Assembly (NCBI RefSeq): GCF_003316845.1
Contig: NZ_QMIK01000001.1
Coordinates: forward strand, 806,001 to 870,000
Reading direction: 5' to 3'
Origin: Cognataquiflexum aquatile
Lineage (GTDB): Bacteria; Bacteroidota; Bacteroidia; Cytophagales; Cyclobacteriaceae
Length of the DNA stretch: 64,000 nt
Shown here: positions 18,309-26,766 of the stretch, in pieces
Layout: each line of letters opens with the position of its first letter
Position numbering within the stretch: the stretch's first letter is position 1
Translations under genes and position numbers: made by a program
The notes under the pieces: generated by a model
What the model was told of the DNA's origin: nothing
Database searches by the model: none
The model's input: the letters and a program-made list of their open reading frames with translations, nothing else

Positions 18309-20696
18309 CTATTTCACTTCCACGATCAGTTTGGAGATACGTCCATTGAATTTAGACTTGGCTTCAGCACCAATCGTTTCTACCACAGGAGTAGCCAAAT
18401 CAATGCCCACATCTGCTGTTTCATCGGCTGAGAATATAGCAGATTGAGTTCGTTCAATGCGTCCTTCTCCCACTTTTTTATCATCTATATATAGTGTTGC
18501 CAAACCTCCTTTTCCAATACCTCCGCCATCGTAGACAAAATCAAACTTGATGGTATGGGTTCCGGGTGTCAGCTTTTGAGTGGCCTTGACAGTAAAGCGT
18601 TGCATTCCAAGGAAATTATAATCATAAGCCACAATACCGTCTTTAACATACAATGCCCAGCCCCCAAATCTCCCGCCTTGTGCTATGAGAATACCATTGG
18701 CAACTTTGCCTGATGGTATTTCCACATCAGCAGTAAGGGTTTTTGACCTATTCTTTATATTGATGAATACGTTTTCAGACATTCCTACCATGCCTTCGGC
18801 TAGAGAAAGCGACTTACGGTCTCCCATGACGTCCGGTCGACCCACATTGGCAGCAATCATTCTCTCAAAAAGACGGTCATCAATAGGCAGCGCATGATTC
18901 TTTTCAGCTTCTTTCATAAACAATGCCTGCATTTCTTTCAGTTTATCAGGGTTTTGTGCGGCCAGGTCATTTGTTAAGCTGAAATCATTGGCAACATCGT
19001 AAAGCTCCCAAATGTCTTCGGCCAAAGGTCTTCTTACTGTCCTTTCCCATGGTGCTCTATGGATAGTCCGAGCATACCAACCTTCATGATAAATGGCACG
19101 GTTACCGGCAATCTCAAAATACTGCGTAGTATGTCTTTCCTTTGCTTTGGCATCATTGAAGGCATACGTCAAGCTGATTCCATCCATAGGACGTTGTTCC
19201 ACACCGTTTACGATTTTAGGCTCGGGTAAGCCTGCAGCTTCAAGAATAGTGGGTGCTACATCAATCACATGACTAAACTGAGTGCGCAATCCACCGTTGG
19301 CTTTTATTCCTTTTGGCCAGCGGATGGACATTCCCACTTTGGTTCCACCGAAATCTGAACCCACCTGTTTGGTCCATTGATAAGGAGCATCCAACATAAC
19401 TGCCCAACCTGCTGCCATGTGCGGATAAGTCTCAGGTCCACCCCATTTATCGTATTTTTTCAGCATGTCTTCCACCGTTTCCTGTACCCCGTTGAAATAG
19501 GTCATTTCACTGAACATGCCATTCGCACCGCCTTCAGCACTGGTGCCATTATCGCCATATACAAAAATGATCATAGTGTTGTCAGCCTGCCCGGTTGCAT
19601 CAACCGCATCGAGTAAGCGGCCAATTTCATGGTCAGTCATATCCAGAAATCCCGCAAATACTTCGGCTTGCTTGGTAAATAATTTTTTCTGGTCAGCAGT
19701 CAAACTCTCCCAAGCTGGAATTGCCTCAGGTTTTGGAGCAAGTTTAGTTCCTTTTGGTACAATACCAATTTCTATCTGACGGGCAAGAATCTGTTCTCTC
19801 ATCACATCCCAACCTTCATCAAATTTGCCTTTCCACTTTTTGATATAGCTTTCCGGTACATGGTGAGGTGCGTGTGTTGCTCCAGGAGCAAAGTACATAA
19901 AGTAAGGTTTATCGGGGGTGAGTGCCTTTTGATATTTAATCCATGCCACTGCCTGGTTGGTCATGTCATTCATGAAATGGTAGTCGGGATCTTCAGGCAG
20001 TTCTACAGGATGGGTTCCGTCATATACAAATGGAGCCCATTGGTTTGTTTCCCCACCAAAAAAACCATAGAATTTGTCAAATCCCTGACGGTGAGGCCAA
20101 CGGTCAAAAGGACCGGAAACACTTGTTTCCCAAGTGGCTGTTTCGTGCCATTTGCCAAATGCACTGGTACTATAACCGTTTAGCCGAAGCATCTCTGCCA
20201 CCGGGGTCACGTTTTGTGGGATTTCACCTGTGGCTCCCGGAAATCCTGTTGCCATTTCGGTAATGAAAGCCATATTATTCACGTGGTGATTGCGCCCGCT
20301 TTTGATGGCTGCTCGTGTGGGTGAACATACTGCAGTGGTGTGAAAATTATTAAAGTAAATTCCCTCACTTGCCAGCCTGTCAAAAGTAGGCGTTGCAACC
20401 GGACCACCAAATGCACTGGTACCTGCAAAACCGAGATCGTCGACCAGCACCAAGATCACATTTGGAGCTCCTTCCGGGGCTTTTACCTCAAAGCGCTCCG
20501 GCAGGGTAGCATTGCGTACGTCCAATTCCGTAAGGGTAGGACGGGTCGGTGCTTTGATGGGAAGGACGGTACGGTCTATTTCACCTGATTCTGCAACTGT
20601 AGAAATGTCGGTAGAAGTTTCTTGATTATCGGTTTTACAAGACATGAAAACCATAAATCCCAGGAGGACAAAAACTTTGATTAAATTTTTCTTCAT
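18309..20696 (-). CDS. Arylsulfatase (FGly-type sulfatase lipoprotein), 795 aa
   Basis: This is a type I sulfatase that hydrolyses sulfate esters using a formylglycine made from Cys124 in the motif CSPTR. The metal-binding start is VDDLGFAGTSAFGGP at about 85-99. A lipobox with Cys20 (VFMSC) predicts an envelope lipoprotein. The catalytic domain runs to about residue 600, and a C-terminal beta-sandwich of laminin-G/concanavalin type (about 625-790) follows. This matches large bacterial AtsA-like arylsulfatases. No sulfatase-maturing enzyme is nearby. The promoter region holds two operator-like sites (20752-20767 and 20826-20842). The motif shared with the TetR promoter suggests control by the adjacent TetR protein. 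Confidence 0.95.
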   Translation of the reverse strand: MKKNLIKVFVLLGFMVFMSCKTDNQETSTDISTVAESGEIDRTVLPIKAPTRPTLTELDVRNATLPERFEVKAPEGAPNVILVLVDDLGFAGTSAFGGPVATPTFDRLASEGIYFNNFHTTAVCSPTRAAIKSGRNHHVNNMAFITEMATGFPGATGEIPQNVTPVAEMLRLNGYSTSAFGKWHETATWETSVSGPFDRWPHRQGFDKFYGFFGGETNQWAPFVYDGTHPVELPEDPDYHFMNDMTNQAVAWIKYQKALTPDKPYFMYFAPGATHAPHHVPESYIKKWKGKFDEGWDVMREQILARQIEIGIVPKGTKLAPKPEAIPAWESLTADQKKLFTKQAEVFAGFLDMTDHEIGRLLDAVDATGQADNTMIIFVYGDNGTSAEGGANGMFSEMTYFNGVQETVEDMLKKYDKWGGPETYPHMAAGWAVMLDAPYQWTKQVGSDFGGTKVGMSIRWPKGIKANGGLRTQFSHVIDVAPTILEAAGLPEPKIVNGVEQRPMDGISLTYAFNDAKAKERHTTQYFEIAGNRAIYHEGWYARTIHRAPWERTVRRPLAEDIWELYDVANDFSLTNDLAAQNPDKLKEMQALFMKEAEKNHALPIDDRLFERMIAANVGRPDVMGDRKSLSLAEGMVGMSENVFINIKNRSKTLTADVEIPSGKVANGILIAQGGRFGGWALYVKDGIVAYDYNFLGMQRFTVKATQKLTPGTHTIKFDFVYDGGGIGKGGLATLYIDDKKVGEGRIERTQSAIFSADETADVGIDLATPVVETIGAEAKSKFNGRISKLIVEVK

Positions 20697-20751
20697 AGAA
20701 AAGGGGAGCTTGATTGGAAGAATAAATGTGGGAAATATTTAATGGTAAAAA

Positions 20752-20767
20752 CATGATAATTATCATG
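20752..20767. promoter_or_regulatory. 16-base perfect palindrome upstream of the arylsulfatase
   Basis: CATGATAATTATCATG lies 56 bases before the sulfatase ATG. The GATAAT/ATTATC halves resemble Fur-family boxes. It is a good candidate operator for a dimeric regulator other than the TetR protein. Confidence 0.5.
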
Positions 20768-20825
20768 CTGTATATCAAATTTCATAATACGACGATCAAA
20801 TTAATGCTTAAATCAGAATATAATC

Positions 20826-20842
20826 TAGACTTAACCGTCTAA
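20826..20842. promoter_or_regulatory. Candidate TetR operator, copy 1
   Basis: TAGACTTAACCGTCTAA contains the perfect dyad TAGAC-N6-GTCTA. It matches the site at 21663-21679 at 14 of 17 bases. It lies between the TetR gene and the arylsulfatase start. Confidence 0.55.
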
Positions 20843-20928
20843 AATTGAATGTAGAAATTTTGCAAAGTAGCGTCTCCTCTTTCAGCAAAAGGAAAGGTGA
20901 ATGAGAACCAAAAAACGAAAAAGAGAGA

Positions 20929-21495
20929 TTACACTTTTTTCTTTTCTGAACCAAGTTCAAGGGCACGCTGGATCATATCCTTGGCCTCATATATAAAATT
21001 GCGTAAAAAAGGATAGTTCATCCGTTTGAGTGTAATCTGACTATAAAAAGTATCCCGGACTTGGTGATAATATCGGGAAGAAAATTCATAGTTGTCTTTT
21101 AAACCTATAAATTCACCAAATACTTCTGAGACAATCGGATCAATCATTTTATTTACTTCCTGATATATTATTTCCAGGAATTCTTCGTGACGGTTTCTGA
21201 CCAATTGATTATGAAACATCAATTTTGGGGTGTGCTTGATAAGCACCTCCATAAACTCAGGATCAAATTTTTGGATTTTCCGGAAATCCTCCGGCATGCT
21301 CGATACTTCCAATAGATGGTAGTCCATTAATTTTTCAAGGAAGGTTTCCTTATCTCCAAAATAATGATAATACCCGGATTTATTTAGACCTGTTATTCGG
21401 GCAAGGCGCTCCACTTGCAATCCCTCTAAGCCTTCGGCAGCAAATTGGGAATACCCCGCTTCAATCCAGGTATGTATGGAATTTATTTTACTCAT
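20929..21495 (-). CDS. TetR/AcrR-family transcriptional regulator, 188 aa
   Basis: The N-terminal helix-turn-helix spans about residues 8-55 (GLEGLQVERLARITGLNKSG then YYHYFGDKETFLEKLMDY). The C-terminal half is an all-helical ligand-binding and dimerisation domain. The ligand is unknown. It sits between the arylsulfatase (same strand, 232 bases downstream) and a divergent porin-like transporter. A shared 17-base motif upstream of both TetR and the sulfatase, with a weaker third copy before the transporter, suggests that it autoregulates and controls its neighbours. Confidence 0.92.
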   Translation of the reverse strand: MSKINSIHTWIEAGYSQFAAEGLEGLQVERLARITGLNKSGYYHYFGDKETFLEKLMDYHLLEVSSMPEDFRKIQKFDPEFMEVLIKHTPKLMFHNQLVRNRHEEFLEIIYQEVNKMIDPIVSEVFGEFIGLKDNYEFSSRYYHQVRDTFYSQITLKRMNYPFLRNFIYEAKDMIQRALELGSEKKKV

Positions 21496-21662
21496 GGTGG
21501 TCTATGGTATTGTATTTTTAAACCAATTGTCGGGGGAATATTGCTAAATGTAGGTAGTCAATTCATCTTTCTCCACTTTAAATTAAAGAATATTAGATGA
21601 ATTGCCAATGATCTTCGCTTAATCAAAAAGAAAAAAAAACATTATCCCATAGGATTCGACTG

Positions 21663-21679
21663 TAAACGTATCCGTCTAA
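21663..21679. promoter_or_regulatory. Candidate TetR operator, copy 2
   Basis: TAAACGTATCCGTCTAA matches the 20826-20842 site at 14 of 17 bases in the same orientation. It lies about 170 bases upstream of the TetR start, in the divergent spacer. Confidence 0.5.
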
Positions 21680-21774
21680 CAATTGGAGCCAAAAGATTTT
21701 AAGTTTGAAAGGATGAACAATTATTTTTCAAGTCAATAATTGCCGACTTCGATGTTAAAAAAATGGTATAATAT

Positions 21775-21791
21775 TTAGACTTTTAAGTAGA
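21775..21791. promoter_or_regulatory. Weak third copy of the TetR-operator-like motif
   Basis: TTAGACTTTTAAGTAGA matches the reverse complement of copy 1 at 13 of 17 bases. It lies about 160 bases upstream of the porin-like transporter start. The 455-base spacer 21496-21950 holds nothing else that I can support. Confidence 0.3.
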
Positions 21792-21950
21792 GTAAAGTGG
21801 GATTTAAGGTTTACTTTGGAGTTTGTGATGGGGAACATAGTATTGTTCTTTACTTTGGCATAAGAGAATACTTGGATAAAGAGCAAGGCATGAAATGGAT
21901 TAGGTAGTTTATTTTGATTTGAGTCAATTCGGATTTAAAAGCAACAGACC

Positions 21951-22898
21951 ATGAAAATTTATCTGAATTACCATAGGTTAAGTTTGATTGGGCTATTCCA
22001 ATGGTTGACACTACTTCCTCTCCTGGCACAGGATCTCGATCCCCGCGCCTATCTTTGGCTACCAATCAAAACCACCACAATTGTTACCGGTTACGCTTAT
22101 TCCACAGGAGCAGTATTGACTGATCCCACATTGCCCATCACGGACTTGGATGCAACTGTACAGTCTGCATCTTTTGGAATTGTTCACAATTTTAATCTTT
22201 TCGGACTCACCTCTCAGGCAATGGTTGCATTGCCTTATTCCTGGGCTCAAGTATCGGGGAAGGTTTCCGGCCAACCTCGACAAGAATACCGCTCGGGATT
22301 AGCCGATTCCAGGATGCGTCTCACCGTTCTTGTCAAAGGGGGGCCATCATCTGGTTTGGCTGAAGTAATGAAAGCGCCACGAAGGACTGTGATCGGTGTG
22401 AGCATGAACCTTATTGCGCCAACAGGACAATTCTTTTCGGATAAACTGATCAACCTTGGTACTAACCGTTGGTCATTCAGGCCCGAATTGGCCATATCCA
22501 AACCTCTCGGTAAGCGATGGCTTATGGATATCTATTCGGGCTGTTGGTTTTTTACAGCAAATAACACGTTTTTCCCCGGTTCATCTTTGCGCACCCAAGA
22601 ACCGATGGGCGCTTTTCAGACACATTTCAGCTATAACATCACACCCAGGTTTTGGGTGGCAATTAATTGGACATATTATGTAGGAGGAACATCTTCATTG
22701 AATGGCAAATACAATGACGACAGGGTGAACAATACCCGGATTGGGCTTACCGCTGTCATGCCAGTTGGGAAAGCCAATTCGATCAAATTGGCCATGAGTA
22801 CAGGAGCGATCGTCCGGGTTGGTCAGGATTTTACAACCTTTTCCTTTGGATGGCAACGTTCATGGATCGGTAAGTCCAAGTTTGACTTAAAGGATTAA
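21951..22898 (+). CDS. Outer-membrane transporter, MetA-pathway-of-phenol-degradation family, 315 aa
   Basis: A signal peptide ending near residue 26 (LTLLPLLAQ) is followed by a beta-barrel with alternating strands (for example SFGIVHNFNLFGLTSQAMVA and FRPELAISKPLGKRWLMD). The barrel ends FSFGWQRSWIG near the C-terminus. The pattern matches the phenol MetA/FadL-like transporter family, thought to let hydrophobic or aromatic compounds cross the outer membrane. It is divergent from TetR and shares the operator-bearing spacer. Together with the sulfatase it could form a small regulon for uptake and hydrolysis of an aryl sulfate; this is inference. Confidence 0.82.
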   Translation: MKIYLNYHRLSLIGLFQWLTLLPLLAQDLDPRAYLWLPIKTTTIVTGYAYSTGAVLTDPTLPITDLDATVQSASFGIVHNFNLFGLTSQAMVALPYSWAQVSGKVSGQPRQEYRSGLADSRMRLTVLVKGGPSSGLAEVMKAPRRTVIGVSMNLIAPTGQFFSDKLINLGTNRWSFRPELAISKPLGKRWLMDIYSGCWFFTANNTFFPGSSLRTQEPMGAFQTHFSYNITPRFWVAINWTYYVGGTSSLNGKYNDDRVNNTRIGLTAVMPVGKANSIKLAMSTGAIVRVGQDFTTFSFGWQRSWIGKSKFDLKD

Positions 22899-23030
22899 AC
22901 AATCATTGATTAATTGGGCAAAGTTTCGAATTCTGCTAAAGCGTACAAACATTTCATTTTGAAAGGGGAATAAACTTTTTAGTGTAGCCTCTCCCCTATT
23001 ATTCCATCTTATTTCAACTTTATATCAATC

Positions 23031-23093
23031 CTATTTCTACCTTATTTCTATCGTATTTCTACCTTATTTCTATCGTATTTCTACCTTATTTCA
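23031..23093. repeat. 22-base pyrimidine-rich tandem repeat
   Basis: The unit CTTATTTCTATCGTATTTCTAC is present at 23041-23062 and 23063-23084, with degenerate units on both sides. The same family is seen at about 10307-10362. Confidence 0.85.
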
Positions 23094-23113
23094 ATTAATC
23101 TCTTTTTGAAAAT

Positions 23114-25273
23114 TTAACTAGATAAAACTTCCAAAACCTTCTCAGGAGTAAATGGCATATGTCTCAACCGCTTCCCTGTCAAGGCCGCGAATGCATTGGA
23201 AATGATTGCACCCATAAACGGCAAACCTGCTTCTCCGATTCCGGTTGGTTTTTCGGTAGAAGAAATGATTTCCAACATGATTTCTTCAGGAGCATCTTCC
23301 ATCCTTAAGATCGGATAATCGTAGAAATTGGATTGCTCCACCTGCCCCTCTTTGAAAGTAATGCTCTCAAAAAGTACGCTGCTTAGACCCATTACCAATG
23401 AACCTTCCATTTGGTATTTGGCATTTGCAGGATGCACGACCACTCCGCCGTCCAATGAACCCCAAATTTTGTGCACCTTGATTTTTCCGGTGGATCTGTC
23501 CACGGAGATTTCGCAGATTCCGGCAGCCAATGAACCGCTTCGCTCCGCAAAGGCAATTCCCCTGGCACGTCCTTCCGGTACCGGAGAACCCCATTGAGCC
23601 ATGTCAGCCACTTTATCCAAAACTGCAAGTTCCCGTGGATGGTTTTTCATCAGTTCCCTTCGTAGTTGGTATGGGTCTTTCTTTTGTTCCAAAGCTATTT
23701 CATCTACAAAAGTCTCAATCGCAAACTTATTCGGTCCATGTCCCACCGCCCGCCAATGTTTGGTCCGGACTCCGTGGTCAATGTTTCTGACTTCGATCAA
23801 TTTGTTTGGGATGTCATAAAAAGGAATGTCAGCACCCGAACCCAACAGTCCGCCTCCTGTCCCAATTACCACATGTTTCCAGGAATTGATGTTTCCGTTT
23901 TGGTCAATTCCTGCCTCCAATTTTTGCAAAGAAATCGGTCTGAAAGCGCCGTATTGGAGATCATCCTCCCGTGTCCATTGTAATTTGACAGGCAAGTTTA
24001 CTGCCTTGGAAATGTCCACAGCCTCTATCACAAAATCTGTCATGGACCTTCGCCCAAATCCTCCACCCAAATAGCAGGTGTGCAGGTTGACAGATTTGAA
24101 ATCCAATCCCAAATGGTTGGCTACATCATTTCGGGTTCCATCGGTTGCCTGCGTACCGACCCAAACTTCTGCCGAATCGGCTTTCACATGGGCGACCGCA
24201 TTAAGTGGTTCCATCTGGGCATGGTAGATATAATCGTTTTTGTAATCTGCCCGAATTGTCTTTTGTGCCTTCGGAAGTTCTCTGTTCAAATCACCCGATT
24301 GGGCTACAATGCTGCCTGTTTTGGATGATTTGGAAAGTGCCTCATACTCTTCATAAGCGTCTTGGCTGTTGTGGGATTTGGCTTTTGGGTCACCATTCCA
24401 GGTGATTTCCATAATGGCTTTGGCTTTCAAGGCGGTTTCCATATTGCCGGCAACTACCCCAATGCCATGCTTCAAACTGACTAAATTCAAAACTCCTTTT
24501 ATACCTCTGATCGATGATTCATTTTTGAGTTCAGGTTGGGTTCCATTCACCGGCGATCGGACGATGGCCGCGTAAACCATTCCCGGTAAATGGATATCAC
24601 CGGAGTAAATAGCCGAACCGTCCACTTTGAATGGCACATCATACCGTTGATAATCCCTGCCGATTAATTTGAAATCTTTCGGGTTTTTCAGATCAGAATC
24701 CGGAATTTCAGGAACTGATTCAGGAATTTTTACGAACTCAACTATTTCTCCATAGGTGATTTTTTTGTTGCTTTTTGGATGAAAAACCACACCTGAGTCG
24801 GTTTTCAATTCCTTTCTGTCCACTCCCCATTTTTCTGCTACGGCAGAGAGCAGGACATATCTTGCTTGTGCCCCCGATTGACGGAGATTATTATAATGAC
24901 CACTTACCGAGCGGCTTCCCACAGTCAACATGCTTCCACCTCGTTCACCGCCCCAACCAATCCCGTAAATATCAGGCTCCACCGGTGCGTCTTCGATTTT
25001 CACTTTGGACCAATCTGCGTCCATTTCTTCTGCAAAAATGGCTGCCAATGCAGTCATTGTCCCTTGCCCCATTTCCGAAGCGGGATTATAGATGGTCACT
25101 GTACCATCGGATGATAAATGAACCCAAGCGGAAATCTGCTTGCTCTCAGCTAATTCTCCCCTCTTAAAAACCAATGCCGGCAATCCGACAGCGGTCACCA
25201 AAAAGGTAATGCCTCCCCCCACTTTTAGGAATTTTCTCCTACTCAATCCCTGTGATTCAATTTGCTTTTCCAT
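23114..25273 (-). CDS. Molybdopterin-binding subunit of an isoquinoline 1-oxidoreductase-like hydroxylase, 719 aa
   Basis: This is the large subunit of a xanthine dehydrogenase-family molybdenum hydroxylase. The start at 25273 gives a Tat signal (LSRRKFLKVGG, about residues 9-19), so the folded enzyme is exported to the periplasm; the longer frame to 25468 would bury it. Two MoCo domains follow. They contain CYLGGGFGRRSMTDFVIEA and the active-site Glu loop IGEAGLPFMG near the C-terminus. Such enzymes hydroxylate N-heterocycles or oxidise aldehydes. The gene follows the 2Fe-2S subunit after two bases, and no FAD subunit is present, as in the IorAB-type two-subunit enzymes. Confidence 0.92.
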   Translation of the reverse strand: MEKQIESQGLSRRKFLKVGGGITFLVTAVGLPALVFKRGELAESKQISAWVHLSSDGTVTIYNPASEMGQGTMTALAAIFAEEMDADWSKVKIEDAPVEPDIYGIGWGGERGGSMLTVGSRSVSGHYNNLRQSGAQARYVLLSAVAEKWGVDRKELKTDSGVVFHPKSNKKITYGEIVEFVKIPESVPEIPDSDLKNPKDFKLIGRDYQRYDVPFKVDGSAIYSGDIHLPGMVYAAIVRSPVNGTQPELKNESSIRGIKGVLNLVSLKHGIGVVAGNMETALKAKAIMEITWNGDPKAKSHNSQDAYEEYEALSKSSKTGSIVAQSGDLNRELPKAQKTIRADYKNDYIYHAQMEPLNAVAHVKADSAEVWVGTQATDGTRNDVANHLGLDFKSVNLHTCYLGGGFGRRSMTDFVIEAVDISKAVNLPVKLQWTREDDLQYGAFRPISLQKLEAGIDQNGNINSWKHVVIGTGGGLLGSGADIPFYDIPNKLIEVRNIDHGVRTKHWRAVGHGPNKFAIETFVDEIALEQKKDPYQLRRELMKNHPRELAVLDKVADMAQWGSPVPEGRARGIAFAERSGSLAAGICEISVDRSTGKIKVHKIWGSLDGGVVVHPANAKYQMEGSLVMGLSSVLFESITFKEGQVEQSNFYDYPILRMEDAPEEIMLEIISSTEKPTGIGEAGLPFMGAIISNAFAALTGKRLRHMPFTPEKVLEVLSS

Positions 25274-25275
25274 GG

Positions 25276-25731
25276 TTAGACTTTTTGGGTGGATTTTTCG
25301 ATTGCTTTCAGGATTCTCAAGTAAGTACCACAGCGGCAAAGCACTCCGTTCATGTGCTTGATGATTTCTTCCCGGTTTGGATTGGGGTTCTCTGCGAGTA
25401 AAGCTGCAGCTTGCATGATCTGTCCCGACTGGCAATACCCACATTGGGGAACCTGTTCCTCTATCCAAGCCACTTGAAGCGGATGGCTCCTGTCATCTGA
25501 AAGTCCTTCAATGGTGGTGACTTTCTTACCTTCGGCTTGGGAAAGCGACGTGATACAGGATTTAACAGGTTTGCCATCTATATGAACTGTGCAGGATCCG
25601 CAGAGGGAAACCCCACAACCGAACTTGGTTCCGGTCAGTTTCAACCTTTCCCTTAAAGTCCAAAGCAGGTTGGCATCCTCCTCGGCGGTGACTTGAACAG
25701 GTTTTCCATTGAGTATAAATGAGTATTGCAT
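25276..25731 (-). CDS. 2Fe-2S subunit of the molybdenum hydroxylase (IorA-like), 151 aa
   Basis: This is an electron-transfer subunit with two iron-sulfur clusters. The plant-ferredoxin-type cluster uses Cys39, 44, 47 and 59 (GCGVSLCGSC then KSC). The second, all-helical cluster uses Cys97, 100, 132 and 134 (QCGYCQSG and LCRCGTY). The length and spacing are standard. It has no signal, so it probably rides out with the Tat-targeted large subunit. It is the first gene of the two-gene operon. No Moco chaperone (XdhC-like) is next to it. Confidence 0.95.
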   Translation of the reverse strand: MQYSFILNGKPVQVTAEEDANLLWTLRERLKLTGTKFGCGVSLCGSCTVHIDGKPVKSCITSLSQAEGKKVTTIEGLSDDRSHPLQVAWIEEQVPQCGYCQSGQIMQAAALLAENPNPNREEIIKHMNGVLCRCGTYLRILKAIEKSTQKV

Positions 25732-25754
25732 GGCGCGGTTTGGTTATTGATTAT

Positions 25755-25870
25755 TTGGTTAATGGTTAGGGGTAAAAGGTAAGAGGTAAGAGGTTGAAGG
25801 TAAAAGGTAAGAGGTTTAAGGGATTGGTTATTGGTTTTAGGTCCCTGAGCTTGTCGAAGGGTTGGTTATT
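25755..25870. repeat. GGTAAAAGGTAAGAGGT tandem and CCTGAGCTTGTCGAAGG element
   Basis: Degenerate 7-8-base purine units (GGTAAAA, GGTAAGA, GGTTGAA) run over about 70 bases. They are followed by GGTTATTGGTTTTAGG and the dispersed element CCTGAGCTTGTCGAAGG. The spacer 25732-26110 holds no gene. Confidence 0.8.
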
Positions 25871-26110
25871 GAAAACAGGGATTTGCTGGAAACATTTATT
25901 AAACCGATTGGAAATCATTAAGTTAAAAAAAATACTTTAAAAAATAAATGAATTTTAGAGGGATGGTGAGAAGCAATGGATCTCTCATTTCATTTAATCA
26001 TCCAAATTGGAGGTATATTTTGAATTTCTATTTTGTCCAACTATTGATTCTTTCAAAACCAATTTCTCAAATTATGTCTAAATTAAAGTCTCCAAAAAAC
26101 TTCCTTTACT

Positions 26111-26653
26111 TTGCTAAATCATTTATCGGCTTCTGACAAAGAACTTCTTTACTCGAGGTTAAAGCCTGTTGTCTTCAAAAAAGGAGAATACATAACCCTA
26201 CCTGGGCAAGTGCAGGAAAATCTTTATTTGATTCAATCCGGTATCCAAATGTCATTTTTTGAAAATGAAAAGAAAATGCATGTTGTGGCTTTTACTTTTG
26301 CCGGTGATATGTGTGCTGTTCCGGAGTCTTTCTTTTTTCAAAAACCTTCCAAATATGCCATTCAATGCCTTTCAGATTCTGAGATGAAGGCAATTTCTTT
26401 TTCCGAGCTGAATGCACTTTTTGACGAATCCAATTCTTTGGAAAGGTTCTTTCGAAAAGCCACCGAATCCGTTCTAGCAGGAATTATCAATCGGCACCTT
26501 GAATTGCATACTTTGTCAATTGAAGAGAGGTTTCGTGCTTTTGGAGCAAGAAGTTCACAACTTTTCCAGCTTGTTCCACACAAGTACATAGCTTCATATC
26601 TTGGCATCGATCCGACCAACTTCTCAAAACTTTTCAACTCGGTGAAAATTTGA
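26111..26653 (+). CDS. Crp/Fnr-family transcriptional regulator, 180 aa, N-terminus uncertain
   Basis: This has the cyclic-nucleotide-binding-type sensor domain (KGEYITLPGQVQENLYLIQSG at about 25-45) and a C-terminal winged-helix (YIASYLGIDPTNFSKLF). No ATG lies in frame: an in-frame stop is at 26084 and the first usable codon is TTG at 26111. An ATG at about 26074 in another frame encodes MSKLKSPK, which would fuse neatly after a one-base shift in the A-run at 26094-26099. The true start is therefore either TTG or a frameshifted ATG. The cAMP-contacting residues are not conserved, as is common in Bacteroidota. The hydrolase gene follows closely. Confidence 0.75.
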   Translation: MLNHLSASDKELLYSRLKPVVFKKGEYITLPGQVQENLYLIQSGIQMSFFENEKKMHVVAFTFAGDMCAVPESFFFQKPSKYAIQCLSDSEMKAISFSELNALFDESNSLERFFRKATESVLAGIINRHLELHTLSIEERFRAFGARSSQLFQLVPHKYIASYLGIDPTNFSKLFNSVKI

Positions 26654-26766
26654 TTCTTCTAATTGATCTTGGTATAGACCAAGATTCAATTCCTCTTTAT
26701 GGTGGAAATTTGGAGCATGTTTCATTTCAAAATTTCTATCAAATGATCTCCAATTCACCTTTAACA

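Noticed and set aside
23041-23084. Short CRISPR-like direct repeats
   Set aside because: The 22-base units are contiguous with no spacers; this is a simple tandem.
24775-25167. Plus-strand frame of 130 codons
   Set aside because: It is antisense to the molybdopterin subunit, whose domains and Tat signal are clear.
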